64,000 nt of DNA from Polychytrium aggregatum (lineage: Eukaryota; Chytridiomycota; Chytridiomycetes; Polychytriales), in contig NW_026516220.1 of the NCBI RefSeq assembly GCF_025602895.1, forward strand, positions 496,001 through 560,000. Reading direction: 5' to 3'. Below the pieces are notes generated by a model. The model saw only the letters and a program-made list of their open reading frames with translations, made no database searches and was not told the origin of the DNA. Position numbers and translations under genes: made by a program. Each line of letters starts with the position of its first letter. Within the stretch, counting starts at the first letter, position 1. Of this stretch, positions 12,446 to 21,643 are shown one piece after another.

Positions 12446-13667
12446 GGACGCCACGTCCCGAGACCAGCTGTTCTCGGCGACACAGGAACCAACCCACGCC
12501 AAACCACGCCTATCAAAGTCAACCAAAGCCAAACAAGCCAAACAAAACACCACTTTTGAAATGACAGCAACCCCATATACCGTACCAGTCCTATTCTGGC
12601 CTGCCAGCGCCAGTGGACGTGCTTCCGTCTCGGTGCCGAGTTGTCGCACAATACCGTTCTTGAACCACGTTTCTCTGCTCCCGCATCCTTCCCCTTTTGT
12701 TGTTTGCTTCCGCACTTTGGCCCCAAATTGCCTTATCTGCGGTCTGTCCGAGCCCCGTAACTCTGCTGAACTTTCCGTGCGCTCTCTATGCTCTGTCTCT
12801 TGGCTCTGCCTTGCATTTTTGATTCGGCGCTTACTTTAACGTGTTCCCCTCCCCCGCCCCTGCCCACAGCTGCGGGTTTCCCCCACTTGTCGTTGGTCCT
12901 TTTCTTCTCCGCCTCTCCTCTAGACTCTCATTTGGCACCTCTCCATTTTTTTTATTCCGCGGCGTTGGCCCTCTGCTTGAATTCCCCCCGTCGTATCCTG
13001 CGAGGCCGTCTCGCATTTCGTTGTATGTTTTTTCTCTTTCATTCGTTACCCAGCCATGACCCGCGTTGATTCTGGTGCCAGCTGGATACCGGCTTCCCCC
13101 CTCTCCCGGCCTGTTTCTGCAGCCAACTTTGCACTGCTTTGATCCCATGCACCGTTATGGGTCTGTCCCATGCGTCCGCCCCCTCTCGCTTCCCCGCCCA
13201 ATATCCAAGATATCGCCCTGTCTTTTGTCACCCGTCAGTCATCAACCTCGCTCATACCTCGGGCTGAATCCCGCTTGCGTCGCTCCCCCGCCCCGTCCAA
13301 CCCCCGCGCTGCGCTCTCCTTGTCTGTAACCCAAATGAGCAATACAACTTGAGTCTCCTCACAATCCCGGCTCTTGTCCATAGCATGCAAGAACGAGGGC
13401 ATTCTTTGCAATATCCCCGAAAGTAGGGGGGAAGTGGTCTTGTTATTTCGATCATCCTCTCGAATCAAGCCAAACAGAACCGAGCGAAGCACACGGCTTC
13501 ACCTCTATCTCCTCTTGACATCGGTTTGTCCTGTCATGGCTGCCTGCGATTCGTGGCTGATGCTCGTATCATCCTGGTCTAAGCAAGCCTGTGGCCAAGG
13601 CCATTTTGTACCTTCTGCAGAGGCGACACAGCCGCAACAGCAATGGCAACCGCAACAACACCCGGCT
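12446..13667. other. Intergenic region between convergent genes
   Basis: 1.2 kb between the stop of the zinc-knuckle gene (+) and the stop of the DUF2009 gene (-). It is pyrimidine-rich on the plus strand and presumably holds both 3' UTRs. I see no conserved ORF or RNA gene in it. Confidence 0.6.
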
Positions 13668-16600
13668 CTATTCAAAGCGGCCGTCGAAGCCGACGAATCC
13701 AGTCAGCAAGAAAACGTGAAAGTAGGGCTTCTTTTCCAACTTGGAGCACCAGTTCCCTGTGTTCGGTAGTTGAGGTTTTGATTGCACCGAGAGAGAGTGT
13801 GTGTTAACGGCATGGTCGTTGTCCGCGATTGCAATCCACGTTTTGGTTGTCGGCAAAGATCGTGTTGTACTTACATGCAGAGGTCAGTCGTCCGTCAATG
13901 CATGATCCAGCATCTGATAGACACAGAAAACGGGCAGCAGCGAGGCCGCATGGGGTTAATCTCCATCCCGAAGAATGAGTCCTCGCCGCTCTACCCTGTA
14001 CATACCAAAGAAGTTGTCGGCACCAGAGCCATCAAAGGCATGGCGGAAAAAGTCGCTGCGAAGGCATGATGCAGGGCCTCAACTTGTCAGTTCGCAGCAG
14101 AGAAGGTAGAGTCCGCCAATCTGCGGATACCCACTTCCTGGCCAGTAACCAACGCACAGGATGGAAGAGAGCCCACCCTCAGCGCCTCCGAGCCCCAGCA
14201 GCCAGAATTACAACACCGCTGCAAAAACAGAAGCAAAGACCGCCGCACATACCACAGAATCTCCTTCTTGAGGCGCTCGGGGCCCTTGAATGTCTCCTGG
14301 ATGTACTTGTCCAACCCACGGTGGCTAGCGACCTCATCGATGTGCTCCAGTGCGTTGACGATGGGCAGCAGGATGCGATAGACCTGCGTGTATTTGTCTG
14401 GCAATATGAAAAGGCACGGCATGCGTTTGATAATGTTTGTATCGTTTGGGGGACGGGGCTCTGTTTGCGCTCTGAGTACCATTGCCAAGTGCACCGCACA
14501 AAGGGCCATCAAGACCTACCGATAAACATCAAGGCATTGGGAACATTCTGTATTTTCGACAACGAGAGCCATGGCGGCGCATTAGCTCAGCAAGCAAGTG
14601 TGACTCGAGAGACTATCACTGTGGCCAGGGCACCACACATTCCCAAAGACATGGCAAGGGCCCGGCGCACTTACATGGTCACCAAGATGGATCACCGAGG
14701 AGCCGATCCAGCGCTCGACTCTTTGCTGTGCGCGATTGAGGATCATATGCATCGTCCTCGAGACGCGCGGAGCGGCTGATACCAGGAGCAAGAGAAGGGC
14801 GGATGGTTGGTCTGCGTGGAGATGGATCGAAGCAACCACACAGGACGACTCGCGACTGGATATGAGCTCGGCCGCTGCTTCCTCGCAGATGCATCCAAGC
14901 CATCGGCACCATACCTTGCACACGATTCAGGCCCTGTCCAGTGTCGCGGAGACGATACGGGTTCGACTCGCTAGAGAGCGAACAGACCGAATGAATACCT
15001 CGACTCCATCAGCAGAGTCGCAATCGCGCTGGCGGAGCAGGCGCCATGTGCAGCGCCGCTCGCGGGAATGTAAGCACGCTGATATCATGTCGCCTACCTC
15101 AGCAAATCATCTTCCGAAAGGCACCATAGCATGAACATGTCTGTGGATAGCAATCAGGAGGCGAACCGGGCAGTGAGCCGCAAATCGGAGCCAGCCAAAC
15201 ACATGCTCTCGTCCCCATGGCGTAGCACCAGCGAAGCTGCCGAAGTGATCGGTCGGCTGTGACAGCGATTGCGAGCAAATACCATGAAGGATTTCGCGCC
15301 AGAGGGTCAGGGACTGCAAAACATATTGATACTGCTTGCTGTGGTCGTGGGAAAGGCGGGCGCCGCCCCGACCGGACTGGATATAAACGAGGCATCGTGG
15401 AGTTGAAGCCGGGGTTTAGTGCTGTAGCTCAAAATGCAGCCGCAAAGATGCGGCGATCCTCCTGTGCATCTGTGGATCAATCGAGACCCATGTCGTACCG
15501 AAATGGCCAGGGACAGGCCGTTTTCCCAGTTCTCGGGGTCAAAGTATTCCTTGAGATAAGCTGGATCGATCGCCGACAAGCCAGTAATGAAGCAGAGAAG
15601 GGTGTGAGTTTCTTACGGCATCAACGGTGGCACGAGGTAGCTCCACAGATCCAGCGGCATTCGCTCCTTCCCTGCGCAAGCGCTGGCCCACAGTCGTCGT
15701 CCTACCAATCATCTTCTCGCACGGATCGCGGTTCGTTCGCAAAAAGGCGTGGTTGTCGCCAATGCTGTAGAGACACTGCTTGATTCCATCCGCCGTGAGG
15801 TCACCGCGGGCGTATTTCCTCGCCAGTACCTCGATGGCTCGCTCCTTCTGCTTGATCTCGTTCTGGATCTGGTGACGGAGCTTGCCCTCGGGAACGATTT
15901 CCATCGTGGCAATGTTGATCAAGTCGTCCTCCAGCAGCGCGAGTCCGTCGTGGGCCGAGAGATGGGCGTAGACAGACTTGATATCGGTGACGCAGTCAAA
16001 CTGGAGTATCTCCTTGACTTCGGGGATCTGTGAATCTTGGAGCATGTACACGAGCTTGCCATAGGTGGCGCGCATCTTCTCGGGCTGTGGACAGTATCCC
16101 AAAGAGCGATCCGCGCAAGTGGCGTGTCAGTTTCCGGACACCAAAACCGTTTACCGATCAACACCAGCAACTCAACAGGCAAGGAAGCGGCGAGTTCGAT
16201 TGCTGGCCTCACATTCATGATCTTGTGTCGTCGCCCGAGCTCGAATCTGGATCAAAGTGCATTCGTAATTCATGTCGCAATGCCGAGACGGTGAGCATCG
16301 AGTGCATTGTGATCAACCGGAATCACCATAGACAGCGCTACATCTACAAGCGTGTCTCTTGCTCCACCAGAGCGCCGCAGACATACATTTTCTGGTAGAA
16401 CTCGGCATTTTCCTCGAATGCGCGGTTCTCGAACAGCTCCTGTCCGGTCTTGTAGTCGGCGGCCATGACGAGGCCGCTGAGGATCGAGCACAACTCCTTG
16501 ATCTGGCCAACGATGCGCCTGCTCTTGTTGGAGTACGACAGAATGTCGATGCGGTCCGTGTACTCGCTGACGTTGAGGGCAGCTTCGAGCAGGCGCAAGT

Positions 16601-17583
16601 ACTTGCGCTCCTCGTACGTCAAACGGAGAGGAATGTACTTGGATCGCTCCAAGAAGTAGCCCTTTGGAAGCTTGCGGTCCGATGTGTACACCGATACGCC
16701 CGAGTCGGCCATGACTTCATCCGATTCACTGTCGTCGTCGGCATTCTGAGAGGAATCGGCCTATGCAACATATTCGTTGTATCAATAAGGGATGGCCGTC
16801 AGAGCATAGGAGAGAGCAGATAAGTTGGCCTGAAAAGAGTTCCCCTGCCTTCTGTAACTCGACAACACAGCCGATCGAAAGGCCGAGGCTTGCCACTCGC
16901 AGACCAGCCGCGATCCCACCTTCTTGTCCCCCGAAGTCGAGCGCTTGGGCTCGGGTCCGAGACGCTTCGCCTTGTGCATCTTGCGGCTGCCCTTGCGATG
17001 CTGCGCCGTGTAGCAGACCTCGCAAAAGTCTTTGAACAACGAGCGGATTAGAGTCGTCAGGACCAGCTCAGAAAGCGCCATTCTTTCCTTTGGGACAAAT
17101 CGCGAGACTGTGCCCGACAGAGCATGCGAAAAGCGGGGATCGGCGCAGTGCGCCGAGATGGTGGACTTACCGTCTGCACATTGCTCGCAGCTGAAGAAGG
17201 CCGGCTGGTCTGGATGCAGATGAATCGCGGCCGGCACGGAGGCGAGCAGGACGGTATCGAGGCCGGCGTCCAACGGCACAGATCAGGGCAGCCCGATTGC
17301 ACCCGACAAAGAAGGACAGTTAGGGCAACGGATGTGCAGCGGGCCCCGTCTGCTGATCCGAATCGCACCACGGAGCATCTTTCCCACCTTCGCACTCGAT
17401 ACAGAAGCCCGTGGGTGGCCTTTTGGCGCTGCTGCCCATGTCGGCATCGTCGCTGTCGCTGTCGTTGCCGTCGTTCGAGTAGGCATTCGCAACCTGGTCG
17501 AGGGCATTCCCCAGGCTCTCGTCGCCGTGGCCGTCGAGGATGTCGCCAAGGGTCCTATGCAGACGATCCTTCTTTTGACTCAT
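13668..17583 (-). CDS. DUF2009 protein with N-terminal B-box-like zinc finger
   Basis: 612 aa in 16 exons (minus): 17583-17388, 17209-17171, 17029-16920, 16760-16387, 16246-16213, 16084-15706, 15560-15499, 15376-15283, 15140-15098, 14970-14915, 14775-14675, 14547-14520, 14397-14253, 14055-14006, 13913-13875, 13756-13668; the total is exactly 613 codons. The N-terminus has a split B-box-like finger: CIEC, then FFSCEQC, then DFCEVC with AQHRKGSRKMH. The DUF2009 core follows: YIPLRLTYEERKYLRLLEAA, YGKLVYMLQDSQIPEVKE, EDDLINIATMEIVPEGK, CLYSIGDNHAFLRTNRDPC, QYQYVLQSLTLWREILH, RWIGSSVIHLGDHNVPNAL and DFFRHAFDGSGADNFF, ending FLLTGFVGFDGRFE. The family is conserved from plants to early fungi but has no known biochemical function. 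Family match is firm; the role is unknown. Confidence 0.92.
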
Positions 17584-18024
17584 GATCCGGACAGACCCAG
17601 GGCGAGCGGTGCTGCGAGGCAGATGTGCACCGAGTGTCTGAAAAATCAAAATTCCAGCGGCAAAGCCAGCACAAGAGAACGGCCAGCGAGCGAGAAGCGA
17701 GAGCGGGCGGGGAGCACGGCGAGAGCGAGGCGGGCTGCTGTCGCTGCTTCCCACAGCTGTCTCACTCAGGATGCTGCAAGACGGAGGCTCTGCAGATGGC
17801 AGCTGGAGCGAATGGCAAATGATGTATTTGGAATTCAAGCTGCCTGCCGCTACTGCCGACCCAGAAACAGCCCTCCCACAGAGCGCTATGGGAGGACCGT
17901 GGCAGCGATCCGATGCAGCACAGGCAGGGACAAGTATCGTCCTGGACATGGGCACAGGCATGGACATGGCATAGGCATGGCATAGGCATGGTCATGGGTA
18001 CAGGCATGGGGTGTTCGACAGAGA
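17584..18024. other. Gap between DUF2009 and DUF952 genes
   Basis: 441 bp upstream of the DUF2009 start and downstream of the DUF952 stop, both minus strand. At about 17940-18010 it holds an imperfect repeat of ggcatagg/gcatgg units. It presumably contains the DUF2009 promoter. No gene seen. Confidence 0.55.
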
Positions 18025-18438
18025 CTACAGAAGCTCGGGGTAGACGCCGTCGATCTGCCGGTAGTCGTGGACGGCGTGGACGACGGTGGGCAGCTCTACG
18101 GGGCCGTAACAATGTGGATAGACTCGCGAGCCCGAGACAAGCTCAGGCCGATCCAGAGCAGGGTCGCCGCAGCTCTCGTGGCTGCAGCCCGAGTCGGGGC
18201 ACTCCCATCGGGTCTGGTGCTGGATCTTGGTCCAGTCGATCTCGAGGACCTTGACGGAAGGGTGTGTCTTGAAGAACAGGTTCGCCGTGTTGCGGACCTG
18301 GGCAAGCGCCGAGAGGTGGATGAAGCCGTCGTGCAGATCGAAATCGGTGCCGGCCCAAGCGGAGGGCTCGGCGCGGCCCTCGGGGAAGAGCTGGCGGTAC
18401 TCATCCAGCGTCAGGATTTTGAAGACGTTGCGGTTCAT
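18025..18438 (-). CDS. DUF952 family protein
   Basis: Single-exon ORF of 137 aa. It carries the DUF952 hallmarks in order: an N-terminal LTLDEYRQL segment, the core DLHDGFIHLSALAQVRNTAN, then LEIDWTKI and a C-terminal YPHCYGPVELPTVV. Family members are small proteins of about 110-140 aa, common in bacteria and scattered in eukaryotes, with no established activity. A Cys/His-bearing insert (CPDSGCSHESCGD) in the middle is unusual and could bind metal. Its start codon is only 155 bp from that of the divergent DUF6604 gene. Bacterial origin by transfer is possible but cannot be judged here. Confidence 0.85.
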   Translation of the reverse strand: MNRNVFKILTLDEYRQLFPEGRAEPSAWAGTDFDLHDGFIHLSALAQVRNTANLFFKTHPSVKVLEIDWTKIQHQTRWECPDSGCSHESCGDPALDRPELVSGSRVYPHCYGPVELPTVVHAVHDYRQIDGVYPELL

Positions 18439-18593
18439 TGCGATGTGCGTGCAGACGAGGGAGATGCAGCCAAGGGGAGCTCGGCGCTGTGGCCGGCGTG
18501 CCTTGCTCTCTCATCAATCTCTGCGCCGTCGCTCGTCTCCATCGCCTTCCTCCATCGCTCACCCAGCTCCATCGCTCGTTTCCAGCGTCTGCC
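18439..18593. promoter_or_regulatory. Compact bidirectional promoter DUF952/DUF6604
   Basis: 155 bp separate two divergent start codons, so both 5' UTRs and the core promoter elements must lie within this space or overlap the neighbouring genes. The sequence is C/T-rich towards the plus-strand gene, as usual for fungal transcript leaders. No TATA box is visible. Confidence 0.6.
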
Positions 18594-21218
18594 ATGCCCT
18601 CGGGACTCCCGCCAACGATGCGGCTCTCGTACCGCAAGTACAAGCAGGAGACTGCCCAGCTCGTGCACTGGATCGAGGCGACGTCGGCAGCCCATTCTCC
18701 TCGATCCAAGCCAAGTCAACCCCGCGACCGCAGCTCCAGCACAGCTACAAACAGCCGTCGGAATGGCAAAATGAAGAATGAACCTCCTCCTCGTCCCGAA
18801 GCGCCAGCACCCAGCAGCCACTCGATCACCCTCGCCGCATTCTCGCAGATGATCGAGAGCATTTCCGGCAGGCTCGACGAGGGCATCCTGGCTATTCCCG
18901 ACAACATATACGCCATTTTCCATAGCATCATCCAGAGCCGGCTCCAGTTTGTCGAGTTCTACTCGAGAATCGCTGAGCGATTGTCTGCCCAGGGCAAGCT
19001 CGCCGAAGTGGCTGAGATCAACCAGAGCACCCAATCCCACATGCACTTTCTGAGCGTCCTCCAAGTGTCTTTCTCGAAGCTCGGCGGCGACTCCTGGACT
19101 CTCCGCAACTCGCCCATGCTGCCCAATAGCCCTGGAATCGGCCGGAATCAACACGAGTCCAACGGATCCGTCTCGGCAGAGTGCCACTTTGAGAATCGAT
19201 TCTCGGCGCTGCAGGTGGACGAAAGCGTCGTGCCCGCTGCTGATCCCCTTGAGGAGCCCGCTCCAAGTCCAAAAGTCTCCAGCGAGTGGAGCCCAGAACG
19301 GGTATCTGAATGGCACCCATCTCAGCTTGAAGAGGACGACGGCGACCCAGAATACGAGGACATCGAGGATGATGACCAAGCGAGTCGCATCAGTCGCGAT
19401 GGCAAGTGCTTCGACGGCCGCAGCTCAAAGGAGCGCAAGGGTAGCCAACCGGATGCCTCGCTCGATGGACGGACCATGCCTGGCGCAGACGATTCGTCTG
19501 ACATCGACCTTGACGGATACGGGCTCGCGGGCGACATGCACGAGTGGATGTTTGCGGCATGGTGTCTCTGGATCGACGTCCACCAAATCCGGCTCTACAT
19601 TCACTCTGTCTGGGAGCACCACTCCCAGGGCAAGGTCAATCTGGTAACGGCCTCGCTCGTGACAACAGTCGCAGTTGCAGTCATCAGCCAGCTGGAAGAC
19701 GAGCTGCGGCAGCAGTTTCCGCACTTTACGGGCTACCAGGATTTCGTCGATGTCTTTGCTGCGGCGCAGGAGCAAGACGAGGCCGGTCTTGTCGAAGAAG
19801 TCATCATGCTGCCGACCTTTACCATTCTCAAGAGCTTCTCGGCCGTTGTCCAGGAAGGAACTCTACCGGTGGCCAAGGCCGGCGTCTTTGGCCCCTTCAA
19901 TCCACGGACCCGTCGCTCTCGCATGACATCGGCACAACGACGAGCCGAAGACAAGAGCGTCCTGTGCACTCAGCTGGCGGACTGGGCGATTCTGGCCCGA
20001 GCGACGACCGAGTTTTTCGGTGACGACGCCGTCGTCGGGCTCGTCCGGCCGTTCATCCAGTCCAAGGAAATTCCGCTGCGGCTTGTTTTCTCGGCCCAAG
20101 CCTACCTCACTTCGCTCTACACAAACCGCCGACAAGCGCATCAGTGCATGATGGCCCTGTATTCGTTTGTACGGTGCTGCCAGAGCGAGCTAGAGTGGCA
20201 GCTGGCGCACGGCGATACCTACATGGACAGCAGCAGCATCAACAAGGACATCAAGGCGATACTGGAGAGCCTCCGCCGCGGGCTCGCTGTCGACCTGGTC
20301 TTCGAGCACAAGCGCAAGCACATAGCCGAGCTTGGCGGCATTCCGATCCGAAGCCACGAGATCTTTGAGCGCAATCCGTGGCTCTGCGGGGCGTGTATGT
20401 ACAAGGTGATGTTTTCGGTCCACCACATCGGCATTCAGATCATCAACCAAGCAGGGTTTTTTGTCGCCATCAGCCATATATACAATGCGCTGCGCCGCCG
20501 CGGGTACCTGAGTCTGGACTGGCCGTTGCTGGACTCGCTGATGGAGCTGCACTCGCGGCGCATCTTCAACGGCAAGGTGCCGACCACGGACTTTCTCAAG
20601 AGCTTTGCGCTGTCTCTTGGGGTGCGCATCGAAAGCTTTGCCCGAGACCCGGTCCGGAGGCGCAAGGATGGATCTGCAAAAGGGCCGCGACGAACGCTGG
20701 AGTTTCATCGACACGGCCGCGGTATTCAGGACGAGTCGCTCCTCCACACGGTGTTTGAAGAGAAAGACGGGCTCGCTCCCGCGACCATGGACCGCATCAT
20801 GGAGTGGGCTCGGCTCGCCGACGCCCCACAGCCGCGAGCACCCGGACGAAGGAGCACCTCTATGAACAAAACCGAACGCACGCCTGTCGATCTCCTGAAG
20901 GGCGTAGCCAACCTCTCCTATCACGAGCAGCACGTCAGCCACGCCGTCGGACTGAATCTCCTGGGAATCCATCGAATCTTTATCGAAACAATGCAGACAC
21001 TGAGAGACCGACTGAGCGAGCACTTGCCTGGTTTGGCGGATCTGAAACCTCAGCAGTGGCCGTTTATTGCAGGTCATCTCCTGTCCAGGCTCGACGAGGC
21101 GGCACAGCAAGGAGACGCCCACGATGGCACAATGCAGGCTGCGGCCCGAGTCTTTGCAGAGCGGATCGAGCGCACGCAGGCGGCGGACTACTGCCTCGTC
21201 CCCGGCGTGGTGCTCTGA
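18594..21218 (+). CDS. DUF6604 domain protein, 874 aa
   Basis: Single-exon gene. The ORF is open upstream, but ATG 18594 is the natural start. The N-terminus MRLSYRKYKQETAQLVHWIE is the signature beginning of the fungal DUF6604 domain, which fills roughly the first 270 residues, including a helical segment HSIIQSRLQFVEFYSRIAER. An acidic stretch (EEDDGDPEYEDIEDDD) follows. The rest is helical with leucine-rich segments and no catalytic motif I recognise. DUF6604 proteins are large fungal proteins of unknown function, some with ankyrin-type extensions; none is visible here. Absence of introns stands out in an intron-dense window. Confidence 0.72.
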   Translation: MPSGLPPTMRLSYRKYKQETAQLVHWIEATSAAHSPRSKPSQPRDRSSSTATNSRRNGKMKNEPPPRPEAPAPSSHSITLAAFSQMIESISGRLDEGILAIPDNIYAIFHSIIQSRLQFVEFYSRIAERLSAQGKLAEVAEINQSTQSHMHFLSVLQVSFSKLGGDSWTLRNSPMLPNSPGIGRNQHESNGSVSAECHFENRFSALQVDESVVPAADPLEEPAPSPKVSSEWSPERVSEWHPSQLEEDDGDPEYEDIEDDDQASRISRDGKCFDGRSSKERKGSQPDASLDGRTMPGADDSSDIDLDGYGLAGDMHEWMFAAWCLWIDVHQIRLYIHSVWEHHSQGKVNLVTASLVTTVAVAVISQLEDELRQQFPHFTGYQDFVDVFAAAQEQDEAGLVEEVIMLPTFTILKSFSAVVQEGTLPVAKAGVFGPFNPRTRRSRMTSAQRRAEDKSVLCTQLADWAILARATTEFFGDDAVVGLVRPFIQSKEIPLRLVFSAQAYLTSLYTNRRQAHQCMMALYSFVRCCQSELEWQLAHGDTYMDSSSINKDIKAILESLRRGLAVDLVFEHKRKHIAELGGIPIRSHEIFERNPWLCGACMYKVMFSVHHIGIQIINQAGFFVAISHIYNALRRRGYLSLDWPLLDSLMELHSRRIFNGKVPTTDFLKSFALSLGVRIESFARDPVRRRKDGSAKGPRRTLEFHRHGRGIQDESLLHTVFEEKDGLAPATMDRIMEWARLADAPQPRAPGRRSTSMNKTERTPVDLLKGVANLSYHEQHVSHAVGLNLLGIHRIFIETMQTLRDRLSEHLPGLADLKPQQWPFIAGHLLSRLDEAAQQGDAHDGTMQAAARVFAERIERTQAADYCLVPGVVL

Positions 21219-21643
21219 CGGGAAGCTGGGTGCGATGCGCACGATGTCGGGGAGTGGACATGAGAGAGCACAGAGCACCACTGTTTCCACTTTGGTCTTG
21301 CTATCGCAGCACCTCGTCGAGCCGGGCTGGACTCGACTGGGCTGTATTCATCCGGCTCAATATACCAAACTCCACCACAGAGCCGCGCATCATCATCGAT
21401 AGCATGGCGAAGGGCGGCGTCGGTCATCGATTGCACTGGCCCCACAGGAGACCATGGCACTGGCATTGACGGCGTTGAGAGTCTCATGGACTCGCCGCGC
21501 CACCGCCGCTGACGTCATCGCCCAACCCGAATGCCGGGATGTTGGCGCCGCGCTGCTGCCCTCATCCTGTCTGCTTCCCCTGCCTCTGCATCTGCCCATC
21601 TGTCCATCTGTCCATCTGCCCATCGCATCTGCCCGTTTCCATC
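21219..21643. other. Gap between DUF6604 and aminoacylase genes
   Basis: 425 bp between two plus-strand genes: 3' UTR of the first and promoter of the second. A short repeat of ctgtccatctg/cccatctg units sits directly before the aminoacylase start (about 21590-21630). No gene seen. Confidence 0.55.

Noticed and set aside
20190-21290. 366-codon minus-strand ORF opposite the DUF6604 gene
   Set aside because: Antisense shadow; the plus strand carries the recognisable domain.
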